Assembly (NCBI GenBank): GCA_963556695.1
Contig: CAUWAG010000011.1
Span: forward strand, 62,001-126,000
Direction of reading: 5' to 3'
Length of the DNA: 64,000 nt
Origin: Anthostomella pinea
Lineage: Eukaryota > Ascomycota > Sordariomycetes > Xylariales > Xylariaceae
The notes under the pieces: generated by a model
The model's database searches: none
Seen by the model: only the letters and a program-made list of their open reading frames with translations
What the model was told of the DNA's origin: nothing
Part shown: positions 21,382 to 34,385 of the stretch, piece by piece
Layout: the number at the start of each line of letters is the position of its first letter
Numbering within the stretch: position 1 is the stretch's first letter
Position numbers and translations under genes: made by a program

Positions 21382-23208
21382 GTGGCATCAACTTATCAAG
21401 CAAAGATGTTGCTCAACATGGACCAACTTACAATGCTCGCATCATGCTGTCTTGTGTTCTTGCCGTACTTGGTGTTGGGTACATCGTCAGCAGCTTGCCT
21501 CAATGGTGTCTGTAACATTTCACGCAAAGATCTGCCTGTGGAACAAATTGCGTCCGAGTTAGGGCCACAGCTCTCCAGCACTTCTAACATTTTCGGCCCC
21601 GATGACGCTCGCTGGACCAATGCAACTGAACGGTTCCAAGCCCTGGTGCGGCCAGATGTCCAGCTGGTGGTGCAACCCGGGCAGGAAAGTGACGTGCCTA
21701 CGATCGTGGGTCCTATCTTGCGCCTTCTTGGAAGAAGAACGCTGACATTATACTAGGTTCAGTACGCCAATGATAATAGCATAGCGTTCATGGCGACCAA
21801 CCGGAGACACGCGCTTACACTGTCCATCGGAACGTTCTCTGGCATCGAAATTGATTTGTCCCTGCTCAGGAACGTGACTCTCAACGCAGAAAGTAGCGCA
21901 ACGTTGCAAGGCGGAGCATACGACGAGGCAGTCTGGTCGACACTCTGGAACGAAGGTTATATCACCAGTAAGGTCCACCAGTCCAAGTTTCCGACCGGCG
22001 TGCTCAGACATGTGTGACAACAGCCACTGGGAGCGCTTCTTGCGTCGGAATGCTTGGCCTAGCCCTTGGGGGCGGTCACGGTCGCTGGCAAGGCTATTAT
22101 GGCCTGGTCGCTGATAACATTATCAATTTGAATATGGTCCTAGCCAACAGCACCGCCGTCACCGTTGCAGACGATACTAACCCGGATTTGTTTTGGGCGA
22201 TGAAGGGCGCGGGTCATAATTTTGGCATCGTGACAAGCTTCGAGATCAAGGTCTACGACCGGGGACCCGATACTTGGTTCTACAAGATCTACATCTGGAA
22301 TCAGACCAAGATTGAAACGGTATTTGAGACGTTGAATATGTTTCGGCAAGGAGGAACGCAACCGAAGGAGATGGCAGTGAATTATGGCGCCTACCTGGTG
22401 AACACTTCCATAAGCAATACGGTGGTAAGTGCATCGCAAGTATTCCTTCGTCCTGCCTGACTCCATGCAATGACATCAACTCATCAAGTATTTGCAGCCT
22501 GTCCTTTGGTGGTCGTTCGTCTATATCGGTTCGGAAGCAGACGCACAGCAATACCTGGTACCTTTCGATGCTATTGAAGCTATCGATGTTCAGCATGGGA
22601 GTGTGCCCTATCCAGAAATTGCTGAAGTGACCTTGACAGGAGCTTCATCCGGACTCTGCACCCCGGGGTTCGTTCATAATCATGCCACTTCATACTTGCA
22701 AACCTGGAATTCTACAGCCCAGCGGCAGATCTACGACCTCTTTTCGCGGAAGATCAATGAGAACGCACAATGGTTCAACTCGACTGTTGTAATGGAGGAC
22801 TATGCCCACGAGGGTGTGGGAGCAGTTGACCCGGCAACTTCTGCGTACCCCTGGCGCGAGTATTCTCTACTGAGGTGGGTCTCTTGACATGTGCCTTTCG
22901 CGTCAATGACTTTCGGAATCCCCCTCTTTCTGCTAACGGACGGCCGCAGCTACATCAACGTTGCTTATGCTTCGAACGAGACTTTGGACCCAGCTGCTCG
23001 CGAGTGGGCTCTGGAGACTCGAGATCTTTGGAATGCTGGTCAAGCCGATCTCCCTGTGGCTACATATGTGAACTACGCTCGAGGTGACGAGCCACTAGGG
23101 TCCGTATATGGCTACAACGCCTGGCGTCTCGAAAGGCTACGCGGACTCAAGACAGAGTATGACCCGAATGACCGCTTTAGCTACTACAACCCCATTGTTC
23201 CGCTATAA
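21382..23208 (+). CDS. FAD-linked oxidoreductase, berberine-bridge-enzyme type (up to 523 residues)
   Basis: Five exons: 21382-21705, 21757-21967, 22024-22424, 22498-22874 and 22950-23208. The introns are 51, 56, 73 and 75 bases, with GTGGGT or GTAAG-type donors and TAG or CAG acceptors. Three Met codons (21382, 21406, 21418) precede a hydrophobic signal-like segment; the later two give a more typical secretion signal. His126 stands at the flavin-attachment position, but the usual Gly-Gly before it is Asn-Arg (ATNRRHALTL), unlike the neighbour's GTGGRHG. Other family marks are ASCVGMLGLALGGGHGRW, DTNPDLFWAMKGAGHNFG, YVNYARGDE and the ending DRFSYYNP. Exon positions match those of the neighbour closely, so the two probably arose by an old duplication. 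The reaction is unknown. Confidence 0.85.
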
Positions 23209-24315
23209 TCACTCAAATAAGCTGTAAGTTTCCCCTCTCGGTGTTGAATGGCGCGCAAACCACCATGGCATTCAGGGAGGTGGCAGTGCACCATTAGGGC
23301 CGATAGGGCCATTTGGAGTGCTACAGCACACTGGAGGATTTTCTCCCTCTTCAACAACAGATACGAATTACTTCAGAATACACGTTTTCACCCATCTGAA
23401 AGCCCCTACACGCTGTTTGACACTCGGCGAACGATGTGGTTCAAATTAGCAATGAATTGCGGTCATCGTATGGCTGGCAGTGATGCAGTCGAGCCTGTAA
23501 CCAACGGGCTGCCTGAAAAGGAATTCCTGATATCAAAGAGGTGCCAAGGAAGACCTTGTAAGAGATATACGCTGTCGGGGAGAAGCTTACCATGGTTGCT
23601 TTCCAGTTCGTCACCCAAAGAATGGACCCGCGTTCAAGTATTCTATGTGCCTACCAGAGCTTTCGCATAAACTGATCGCCATGCTGATGCGTATCTAACT
23701 GATACCAGCCGTCACCATCCTTTTTACTAGTCATCTGCCTCCATGTACCTTACAGCCTTAGTGGTTCGTACAGGTACATAAGTAAGGATCACTGCTACTA
23801 GTTATCCCGACCCCAAAAAGCAGCAGATCCAGTACAGACCCCGACCATGTAGTGGGCCAGTACTATCTTTGATTGACCCGGATGCGCCTTGATTCGACTT
23901 CTGCTATGGCAGTTCGTCCAGACATCCTAGCTACCCCTCCTTTAATTGCCAGCGTCGTCTTGGTCATTGACATGGATGATTTGCAGGTGTGCTAGAGCCT
24001 TGTCAGGCTGCATGTACTGACGTACCAGTGTGCAAGGCTCATCTGGTTATCATCCTGCGTCAAGGGGCTTCCACCTATGGGCTGAGCAAGGTGGTATAGA
24101 AAGGAAGAAGAGGGTGTGAATGGGGGCTCAATGCAAGGTTAAAGACGCGGTTGGAGACCAACCACGCTGCAAATCCCACAATGCAGTGTAACGTATTTGC
24201 GGGGCTGTACCTGCACCTTTTCACTCAAGTACTACACTGGCAGCCTACCTTAGCCGACATCTTTCGCGTGCTCCCAGCCTGCCAGAGTGAGAAGTCGTCC
24301 TTGGTGACCGGCTGT
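23209..24315. other. Intergenic region, nothing recognised
   Basis: Short frames only, with no motif and no repeat beyond chance. It ends at the target duplication of the hAT element. Confidence 0.5.
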
Positions 24316-24323
24316 AGCCTTGA

Positions 24324-27300
24324 CCAAGGGTCAAATCAATTACACGCTAGTCCACTGGTGTACACGCTAGTGGAGCACTTTGGCGTACATCCACTGGAGC
24401 TGAAGGGGTCATCCATTACATTCAAGGCTTAGTGTAATTGACGTAATGGACGAGTGTATGACAGTGGATGAAATATGGGCTCTGATTGGTCCAAAAATCT
24501 AAGAACCCCGTTTTTTACAAAAAAAAAAATCCCGAGCTTCTTATAGGATCTGAACGTAGCCTTTTCCGCAAGGCAAACTTTGCGCTACCATACCACTATA
24601 CCAAGATGATGCGCATTTAATCAAGAGTTGGGCATTATATCACTGGTAGAAACATTGACATATGATTTCAATCACCTAGCTAGCTAGCATACAAATTCTG
24701 AATGCAGCCACCAAATGGCACAAACAACATTCAGACCACGCAAACCACTCCAAAGCAGGCAAATCATTCAGATTCACTCGAATACGACCCAACCACTCGA
24801 ACTCACCTGTTCATTCAATTTTTTCGCCTCGAATTGCAAGCAGTACTTTCAGCACGCTTCACCATGGCCGGTACACCCGAATCCTCGATACACGGTGTCT
24901 CCGAGCCTCCCAACGACGTCCCTTTGTCCGCAACCCCCTCGCCAGCACCCCAATCATCTCGACAAGAATCCCTCCGCCACGGCATCTCTCAGGGCGACGA
25001 AGCCTTCCTTTTTGCGTGTTTTCGTGGCTACACGTGGGCTCAGTGGAAGCGAGGTCTCAACTCCTGGGCCTGGGATCACGGATATGACATCCAGAAGGGT
25101 AGGACCTTCAAATAGGTGTGCCGATACTGTATCACTCGCCGCAATCCCGTACCCGATTCTTTCATATCTGCAGGCCTTCAGAACGCCATACAGCACCTGT
25201 ATCTAGTCGAATCGATCTCTGCCCCTGGGGGTGAAAAGACCAGATCCAAGGCACAATTACGAGCCGAAACAATCAACGATACGAGCCAACAACGGCTTCA
25301 CCGATATCTCTCCGTCAACCAAGAGAACCCTCGAGACCAAGCAATAACCAATAGCATGCTGAAGAACTTCAATCGAGATACCTTTCACCGCCTCCTTATG
25401 GAATGGATCGTCGAAGAGAACCTTCCTTTTGCTACTGTGAATCATCCCAAATTACGCCTTGCACACGAATACCTCAACCCATGTATCACAGACCAAAGCG
25501 GGCACATCTCCTCGACCGGGCTACGCAAAAAAATCATACGCGAATTCCAACGGCACAAGGGAGCTATCATCGAGGCGTTGAGGGCTTCACCTGGCAAGAT
25601 ACACGTATCCTTTGATGGCTGGCGGTCAGGTAATCATCGCGCTTTGTATGGCATAGTCGTCTTTTTCAGAGATGAATACAACAAGCCTTGCAAGCTAGTT
25701 CTCAGCATCTCCGAGGTCTCCATTCGTCACACAGGTCAAAATATTGCCACGCAAATCGTCGAAGTCTTGAAGATGTTTGGTATTGACCATAAGATCGGCT
25801 TTCTTATTCTCGATAACGCTGCCAATATGGATACGGCATCAACCGAGATAGGGCTAGCCCTAGGCTTCGAGGGCAAGAAACGGCGTGGCCGGTGCTTCGG
25901 GCATCAGTTGAATCTCTCTGCCAAATCCTTATTGTTTGGTACTGATGTTGAAGCATTCGAAACAGAGATCAGCAAGGTCGAATCTCTTTCGGTTGCTGAA
26001 CACGCATTGTATCACTGATTAGGCCCTGTTGGCAAGGCTCACAACCTCGTCGTTGATATCTGGCGATCTGACCGCTTGCATTACATCCTTCTTGACGTCC
26101 AACGGCAAGATGTCCTCGATTTCACAGTTCCTTACACCAGCGCACTGTGTGTCATCCTCGATAACGACACTAGATGGCTTTCACAGTTATATATGATCCG
26201 CCGTCTCATCAAGCTTCGCCCGTATCTCCCTCGAATGATAGCCCAATTTAATCAGGAATGGGAAGACCAACACAGATCCAAGAGGACTGGCCTCGTTAGT
26301 GGCAGGGCCATGACAAGGCGGCCCCGAATCCTCAAAGAAGAGAATCATCTAAATGATCACGATTGGACCGTTCTTGAGCACACTGCCGCTATCCTTACTG
26401 ACTATGAACACACCGTGAAATTACTCGAAGGGGATGGCATGCAACGCAAGCGGAAAGGATGGACCGATTCGTATGGTAACATCTGGGATGTTATCTTTGG
26501 ATTTGAATTTTTTCTCAGCAAGCTTGAGGGTTATAAAATTACTGCTAACAAGCTTCCTGATAGTGAACACTTCGTAGCTAACATCAACCTTGGTTGGATG
26601 AAGCTAGACGAATATTATCAGAAGCTCGACGAGACCCCCCTCTATTACGCGGCTATAGCCCTTCACCCCCGATTCCGATGGCATTGGTTCGAACAGAAAT
26701 GAAATGATCGGCCCGAATGGATTCAGAAGGCAAAAGATTTGGTCCAAGAGCTGTGGGATACCGAATACCGTGATCTTGAGATACAGAACACCCTTAATGA
26801 CGACGAGCCTGCCCAAAAGCGCCGTAAAATCGATCTGAACCCTCTCGAGGAATTCATCCATCAACAAGCAAGCTCGGCCCCGATTTCACCCACTCTGGGA
26901 GACGAATACGAGATCTGGCAGTCTCACGAGACTGTGAATAACGCAATATTCGATCCTTTAGCCTACTGGCACGAACGACGTCACCAATACCCTCGTCTCT
27001 CACAAATGGCGCTTGACATCCTCACAGTTCAACCGATGTCTGCCGAATGTGAGAGGGTTTTTTCGGTAGCAGGGCGGATGACGACTAGCCTTCGCGGCGC
27101 CCTAGATGCTATGATCATCAGTCTCTGCCAGGTACTGCGTTTGTGGCTACGAGCTGGTGTTATACACGAGTTAGACCCCGTATTGCTGTCACCCGACGAG
27201 AAGGATGAAATTGATTACGTCGAAAGGATGTCCTCTGACGAGCTCGCAAAGTGGGCAATTGCGTGGATAGCAGTTAGCGAAAGGACACGTGAAGCAGACG

Positions 27301-27565
27301 ACGAAGAATACTGTTAGCAGTTGAACGAGAGGCTATTACACCCTTTCGGGCAAAGGGACAAATATTACGGCTTTAGCACGAATATGGGGGTGTCAGGGCC
27401 ATCCCAGATGAGGAATTCAGCTTTACCACCAAAAATATGTGCATCCACCATCAATTACATCCATTTGGGGCTTCAGTGGACCACTATTTCGTGGATTTGG
27501 TGTAAATCCTTACATCCACGCGAATCCGTGGCTTCGTGGATGTAATGTAATTGATTTGGGCCCTG
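24324..27565 (+). mobile_element. hAT-superfamily DNA transposon, nearly complete
   Basis: Both ends are visible: the left end reads CAAGGGTCAAATCAATTACA from 24325 and the right end, reverse-complemented, CAGGGCCCAAATCAATTACA, with 17 of 20 bases matching. Eight bases just outside, AGCCTTGA (24316-24323) and AGCCTTGT (27566-27573), match at seven positions, as expected for the 8-bp hAT target duplication. Inside lies one long transposase frame. Sub-terminal CCACTGG/TCCACG-like motifs repeat near both ends. The element inserted as one piece and has drifted only a little since. Confidence 0.9.
24864..27317 (+). pseudogene. hAT transposase, one frame with three in-frame stops
   Basis: A single reading frame from Met at 24864 (the frame is open from 24702) to 27317 is interrupted only by TAG at 25113, TGA at 26016 and TGA at 26700. 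No frameshift is seen. The first catalytic Asp lies in HVSFDGWRSGNHRALYGIV, the BED-type or helix region precedes it, and the C-terminal hAT dimerisation domain reads RLSQMALDILTVQPMSAECE followed by RVFSVAGRM. By context each stop can be explained by one transition (TGG to TAG, CGA to TGA, TGG to TGA), the direction RIP produces. The length (about 818 codons) fits fungal hAT transposases. As it stands the copy cannot make full-length protein. An intron or read-through over the stops is possible but unlikely. Confidence 0.85.
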
Positions 27566-27573
27566 AGCCTTGT

Positions 27574-28139
27574 CTCTATTTAAAGAACGATCACCATTGT
27601 CTATGTCGCATCACCAGTTGGCAAGCGTATATCATGAACGTATCGGCCCAATCTTATCGGTTCGACCTCCAAAATACTACTTCGATATGTTACATGTATG
27701 ATTCACGGGCGAGCTTGCCGACTGCACACCGTAGCGTTGTGGCTTTACATGTTGGAGTCTCTCTCCCTGCGAGCTACCATTGGACATGTTGCAGTGTATC
27801 TCCTTGAGAAGTACCATTTGGGGGCGCTTGAGCCTTTCCGGGTCACAAGTCAAGGGCCCGATGCACGTCGGGGACCTATTCAGCCGACCATGCCCCTTAT
27901 GCTGGCTTGGCAAGCTTCTCGTCCACCAAGGATCGCTGCATTGTTCTCCCAGCCTCATAGCAATGATAGCTCTTGATTTTCCTACACCAGTGAGGTCGTG
28001 TTTGATTTCATTGATCATAAGCAGGATACCCCGACCCATTGCAATCGTCAGACCACTACAAACAACCCTTCTTCCCAGCTTTTACCGACTCGAACACCTC
28101 CTCGTTGAACCTTGGCGACGCCTACGCCGCTCAACAACT
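27574..28139. other. Region between the hAT element and the rhodopsin-like gene
   Basis: No supportable gene. The 28.0-28.1 kb part is the immediate 5' leader of the membrane-protein gene. Confidence 0.5.
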
Positions 28140-29526
28140 ATGTCAGATTCAAATGCTCTCCCAGCCAACCTAGAAGCTATTCTTGATGGACCTGCGCTGG
28201 CTCCGCCTGCTGGCATTACTTCCAATTTCGACAACCCCGTGCTGCACAACACTGAGGCCCGCATCGTTCTGGGTATATGCCTGGCAATCAGCTCGATCTT
28301 GTTTCTAATCCGCATGTACGGTACATGGTTTGTGGTGAAGAAGCCGCGTCTCAGTGATTGTGAGTGGTGAACCCTGGTGTAAGTTGTGTTAATGCCTTAG
28401 TGCTGACGATATTTTGGAAGGATAGACGTGATTATTCCAACATACGTACGATGCGCTCTCCTGAGTCCTGTGGAAGAACTTATGCTGAGTGAACTACCAG
28501 ATCCTGTTCGTCGCGTTCGTCGCTATCGTGGATGCCGAGGTGAAACTTGGATACTTCGTTCATCAGTGGGATATTCGGTTGCGGGACCTCTCCCCTATCG
28601 TCTACGTAAGCAAAGGCTCTACGCAATAGCCTGTCCACGCCGACTAATCTGGGTATCTCAGCTGTACCTGAACTCGATAAGTCTATACGCTGTCACCCTG
28701 ATGTTGATCAAGGCGGCGATCTTGCTCGAGTGGCTCCACATCTTCGTCCCCACGGGGACCAGGAACTACTTCTTCTGGATCGGCTACTCTCTCCTGTGGA
28801 TCAACATTGCTTTCTACTCGGCAGCAATCATAGTGCTGAATCTTACCTGCTTCCCCCGGGAGAAATACTGGAATAGGCTGTTACCAGGGAAGTGCACCGA
28901 CGACAGGCCGCTCGACATATCGTCGGCCATCATTAACTTCCTGGTCGACCTTGGCATCTTGTTCCTTCCACAGAAGGTCATCTGGAACCTGAACATGTCT
29001 TCCAAGAAGAGAATCGGAGTATCCGCTATCTTCAGCCTCGGTGTCATGTAAGTGGACCTTTTCTCATCTCATTAGACATGCGGTGTTGTGTCACTGACAA
29101 GGGAGACACAGTGCCGTTGCGACTGCGGGTTATCGCACTGTTTTCACGATTGTGAAGTCGACATCTAAGGACATAACCTGGGACTACTCGCTTGTTGGCC
29201 TCTTGCTCGCGGTGGAGATTACCTGTGGGTTTGTGGTCTTCTGCTTGCCGGTATGCCCGAAGGCCCTCAGCGCCACAGGGCTCCCCAAGTTGTACTCAAG
29301 ACTCAAATCTTTGTCGGGTAAATCTTCACTGAAAGGTTCAAATAATGCCACGAAACCTGTTTGGCCACGCCAGAGGGAGAGTGCGTTACATGATAACAGA
29401 AGACATGACGTGGAGAACGGATCGTTCGTTCCCCTCGAGCAGTACGGGGGATATGGCTCGGAAACGAGGCTTGGCAACCACTGGGGGAGTGTTTCTGGGG
29501 AAGAAGATTTCCCAGGACACCATTAG
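28140..29526 (+). CDS. Fungal rhodopsin-like seven-helix membrane protein (381 residues)
   Basis: Five exons: 28140-28359, 28426-28445, 28501-28605, 28662-29047 and 29112-29526. The second exon is only 20 bases long. The introns (66, 55, 56 and 64 bases) have GT-AG borders and phases agree. Seven hydrophobic segments are visible, with the conserved VDAEVKLGYFVHQWDIRLRD loop after helix 2 and the LDISSAIINFLVDLGILFLP segment with PQKVIWNLNM typical of this family (PF20684, related to Pth11-like receptors). The C-terminal tail of about 90 residues is hydrophilic and presumably cytosolic. Members are membrane proteins of mostly unknown function, some with receptor-like roles. No CFEM domain is present at the N-terminus. 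Neighbours give no hint of a ligand. Confidence 0.8.
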
Positions 29527-31155
29527 AACGAGATTTACGGTTTCTTGATGCCTCCAGTGATGATCTTTGGTGATGGATCATGCACGAGGAAGCGTATAAC
29601 AGCTTTCTGACAAGCTCTCCATTCAAGGAACGCTATGCGACGTAGTTGTATACATAAGCCAACTACTGGTTTGAACAAGGGCACAGCTGAAAGTCTACTT
29701 CAAGTGCGATATTGCTCAATGATTTCACGTTTGCATTGGGGAATATATGCGACTGATCATTATAACCATCTATGATCGGAATAAAGATCCGAGACTCTTC
29801 ATCACCTTCCAATTTTCACCAGAGCAGTGGCTGTGGTACTCACGCGAGAAGTTGGATTTTTGATGGGGCGAACTTGAACGCCAAGGTTGTATCCGATTCA
29901 CCCATTACACAGTTAGCATGGCTTAGAAGTTCTCTTCTACTTATTAGTATTGCATGGCGGCTGTGGAGATGGGCAGAGTGTGAATGACATGGTCTATGAG
30001 CGGAGGACGTTCCATCGTCCCAAACACGAGGCCCCTGTACCAATGTACCATGCAGCCTTTTGGAATGAGAGGCAGTGAAGGGACGACACCCACAGGATCT
30101 TGCGCAGTACGATGTTGTGTCCTTAGCCACTCTACAACAGGTTTTGAAAGCGCCTGAGTTCTCTGTGTAGCACTCGGCCGAATCTTCTACAACGCATGAC
30201 GAGGTTGCAATCACCTGAAGACACCAAGAGAACCAATACAGTCTCGAGGCTGAGTTTTTCATATGTCATGTAACCGCACGATTCGAACACAACATGCAAG
30301 CAACAGCTTCATATGCGCAGGCTATGGGGTTCCAACGGGCTGAACATGATACTTGCATGGGTGGCACTGCTGCAGGTTGGGCATACTGCATGCGCGGGTC
30401 TGGGCCAAAGACGAGTCGACTTCACTGGGAAAGATGTGATGAGCGGTGTTGCCACACAGGCGGCATAGGCTGGGTAACAATGGGCAACTCAATCCGTCAC
30501 GAAAGGTTGATAAATGTAACCCCATACACGTAGCATTGACTGATTTTAACCTGAAGCACTTGCAGCTGTAACTGGCAGCGGGGCAGCCAATGAGCGTGGT
30601 GGCTAGGTAGCTATCCCGCCGCACGTAGCATTACGGCAGGCTGCTATAAATGAACCAACTAATTGGAAGGCGACGGACGCCTAGTTTGAATGAGACATGC
30701 ATGACTTCACCCACACTGTACACCATTTTGGAGACGCCGGTTACGACTCATAACGCTGGTTAGATGCGGAACAACTCCCCATTCATGCTGTGTAACCAAC
30801 CTTACGTTTCCTTCGGCTTCCTCGGGAAACTTCAGGCGGTGGAGTGGGGGCGAGTGCGCGCCGCCGCATTCTTGGGATACTTTCAAAACCCCACGTCCTC
30901 AGCAGAGCCTCTTTCCTCACCGGCTCTTCTTTCCTGGGCACATTGCCAGGTTCGTGTGCCTGATGCAAGAAAAGCACTCAAATCATAGCAGTACTCAGGA
31001 CTCGGCAATACAAGTCAAAGTAAGCCGAGAGTATTGAATGGAGTTCATTGCTAGCTGATTTGATAGGAATCAATAAGGCTTTCTCAAGCAACCCAGACAC
31101 GATCCGACTATACGTTTTTGCCATGACTTTCTAGCATCTACTTATCACAATCACA
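29527..31155. other. Intergenic region, nothing recognised
   Basis: Short overlapping frames without motifs. The right end includes the promoter of the hemerythrin-domain gene. Confidence 0.5.
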
Positions 31156-32030
31156 ATGGGCTCCCATCCCTTGTACACCGACGTACCCTTGGCTGTGATA
31201 CACACACCGCGTTACGAGACAAGCAAGGTAAACGGCGAATCCCCCGCTATCGTGGTGCTTGTGCCCTAACAAAGACTTGTAGACAGACCCCTTTACCGTT
31301 GAAGCGTCTAAAATGGCTCTTAGCCATAACGCGTTCATCCGAGGGTTCAACAGCATTTACCAGCAAGCCCCGCGCCTACTACCCGGGGACAAGTCTGACT
31401 TCGTCGGATATTGCATCGCATGGCACGACTGCGTTGAAGCGCATCATCGCTACGAGGAGGACCATTTTTTCCCAAACGTCAACAAGGCCGCCGGCTTGAC
31501 AGGACTCATGGACAGCGCCGTGCACGAACATGGTATGTGATTTCGCCATTCCCTCTGTAGTGTACCTCATTGACCATCGAATCTCGAATACTTCAGCCTC
31601 GTTTCACGATGGCATGGAACGATTCAAGAGCTATTTGCGGACAGAGGGTGTTGGCTTCTCGGCCACGGAGCTCCTCGCCATCATGGACTCGTTCAAAGAA
31701 CCCCTTCACTCGCATCTCAGGGCGGAGCCACCTCTGATCGCCGCACTTGCCAAATACAGCACTCATGATAATCCAATTGACATTCTCGAAATCGCCAACG
31801 CAGCTGCGAGAAAACAGATCACCATGAGCTTGGTCCTCAATGTTCTTCCTGTATTTTATCTTAACATGAACGAGGCTGAATTTGAAGGGGGGATGTGGCA
31901 GGGAGTTTTTCCTCATTTGAATGGTACAGGGACATGGATTGTGACCAAAGCTGTCCCTATGTGGCACTCGAGGCGGTGGAGGTTTGCTAGCTGCTCGTCA
32001 GAGGGCCGTTTGAAACAGCTCGCTGTCTGA
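31156..32030 (+). CDS. Hemerythrin-like HHE-domain protein (251 residues)
   Basis: Three exons: 31156-31227, 31283-31532 and 31597-32030. The introns are 55 and 64 bases (GTAAAC/GTAG and GTATGT/TCAG), with consistent phase. The four-helix metal-binding pattern is seen: His39 in MALSHNAF, then the cluster WHDCVEAHHRYEEDHFFP (His72, His78, His79, Glu82, His85), His in AVHEHASFHDGM, and HSHLRAEPP further on. It has no signal peptide, so it is probably cytosolic. Family knowledge: HHE proteins bind a di-iron centre and handle O2, NO or iron; fungal members are mostly uncharacterised. It could be a stand-alone housekeeping gene or connect to iron handling together with the siderophore transporter 14 kb away, but the sequence does not decide. 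Confidence 0.8.
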
Positions 32031-32340
32031 GTTCTGGGATGGAGTCTGGTTTGAAAGTACCTAAATAAGAGAGACTGAATTTCTTGATTCTCGAAATGTG
32101 CCACCAAGTACGCGTAGAAGGATGCTTTGGATGAATAAACTTCAAGTCTAACGAGCTATCCAGTTTCCCCTTTTCGTAACAAGGTCATTTCCTGCCCAAT
32201 ACGTCACTAGTTGCACTGGAGATTAACGTCCTGACCCGGCAGACCGGCGGAGCGGCGGAGCGGCGAAGCTATGCGAGCCATTTTTACACCAAAAGGTTAA
32301 AGGTTCTGCTTTACAGACTAAGCGTCCACAGGTTCGATAT

Positions 32341-34385
32341 ATAAGTTTGTGTTACTTTAAAACACGTATAAACTGTTTACTTAATTTTTTCTAAAAGATA
32401 ATAATATCTATGGTTTAAAAATATTATGAAAGGTTTTAAACCTTTTTAATAATATTTTCAAGAAGCCGTTTGTAATTGTTTAATTTATTTTCGATCAGAA
32501 TATTCAAATAATGTTCTTAAGCTTTTCATGTTAATTAACGCTTTAAGTATAGCTTATAATCAGCTTATTATATATTTATTATATACTTATAATAAATATA
32601 TTACTAGTTTTATAATAATCGTTAATTAACTATTTTTTAAACTAATTTAAGGCTAAATAACTCTTCTATTTAAATAATTACAACTTTAATGTTAATGTTA
32701 ATGATAATCGCTCGATTTATCTAATATGCCGCCTTATACCGATAAAGACTGTCCTTTTAATTTCGACGTTAAATCGTCGTTATAAATTTAAACTATGTAC
32801 TTATCATTTTATTCTCTACATTAGTAATATATCTTCTAAAAACGAGTTAGTTCGGGTTTTAGCCTCTAATAGCCGGTAATTCTTACAACTTATACAACGT
32901 GATATTCTAATTTTTAATATTATACTAAAGCGAGGTCTTTAACTTATTTACTTTGGCCTGTGAATTATATAAAACTTAGTTATTAAACTATTACAAGCTT
33001 TTTAAAAAAACTTATTTTACTTAATATATGACGTTTTAAACTTTTGAAACACGTCACCAGGCGGACCCACTGTAAGTGGGTACCCTGGCCAATCAGAGTG
33101 CGGCTAGAGATAAGATAAGGGAGCGGCCATCATATAATGGTTGCAGTCCTCCTACTTTGCTAGAGAACCAACCCACGCACAACAACATATTTGACCCCCA
33201 TACTTGCTCGCTTCAACTTTATTATATCTTTTAAATAACTAAATTAAATGCTTCTTATTATATTCGTACGTTAAATTGACTATGTTTTATTTCCTTTTAT
33301 CTTGTTTATCAATTGTTAATTAAGCAAATAATAAGTCAAATATATAATTATTACGACCGTAAATGCTTCTAAACGCATTTATCGTCAAGCTATTTTTAAT
33401 GTATTTGTATTTATTTAATGATATACCGGTAATAACGCCGTTAATCTATTTATCATTATTTTAAATAACTAAATATTTTTTCAAGTATCCGTATTTAAGC
33501 TTTAAAATCATAATATATTTATGTATCATTGTCGCGTAGATTTTTTACTTCGTTAAATGTTCGGCTTTTATGATTAAGCACTGAACTTTTGTTGAATCAA
33601 GCATTAATTAGTTGATTGAGTTTTTAATGTTTAATGTTTAATTAAATGATTACCTTCTTTTTGTTGAAGTATTTTATTTATCAATTAAATATTTAACTTG
33701 TTTGTAGTTAAGTATTTAAAAATGCTAATAGAATATTGAATACTAAATCAAATATCAAATGCTATATTAATAACGTAACTGTAAGCAGTCGGGCGGCTCA
33801 CAGGTGTGCTGTAGCACGCTTCTAGGGGTGACAAGGCTGACAAGGCTGACAGCAGCACTGAAAGGAAGGAACAGCCTAGAAGCGGGCTTTGAGCTTTAGT
33901 GTATCTGGGACAAGGGATCTTTACCCTCCGGATCAAAGGCTGGGCATTGCTTTGAAGTTGGTATGTGTATTTAGTACCTGAACAGGTCCCAAGACCCTAG
34001 GGTAGATCTGCACCCAGAATGTAAGCAACATGATGACCTGAACCACTGAACCGATCTTTTCCATAGTAACACTATAATACTGTTTGAAAAAATACTCTGA
34101 TTAAAAGGTTAAATAAGCTTATAAAAAGGTATATATATTAATTAGCTTCATATTAATTATTGCATAAAATATCAAGTAAAATCGTTATTAAATTTGCTAT
34201 TACTTCAAACAAATAAAAAAACTAAAAAATGAAAGTATTTCTAAATAGCTATAAATTAAACTGAGCAATAAACTGTATAATCGTACAGTAAAAATTTCAA
34301 ATGTTTAATCGGCTAATATTTAAGCAAGAGATATAAGGCCCCTTTAAGTAGATTCTCCATTTATATGAAGTTAATATATAACGTG
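32341..34385. repeat. Second AT-rich, RIP-like block (left part)
   Basis: Strongly AT-rich with no credible frame. Two GC-richer islands stand out: about 33050-33190 (with CCAATCAG and GATAAGATAAGG, looking like a retroelement end) and 33780-34065, described separately. The block runs straight into transposon copy 2. Confidence 0.7.
33780..34065. mobile_element. Possible solo LTR or short insertion flanked by GTAAC
   Basis: A GC-richer island of 286 bases in AT-rich DNA. It begins TGTAAGCAGT and is immediately flanked by the five bases GTAAC on the left (33775-33779) and again on the right (34066-34070). A five-base target duplication and a TG start fit a solo LTR of a retrotransposon. The 3' end reads CCATA where a canonical LTR ends in CA. 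No coding capacity is seen. Confidence 0.4.

Noticed and set aside
22140..22466. Minus-strand frames opposite the second oxidase
   Set aside because: Antisense shadows of well-supported exons.
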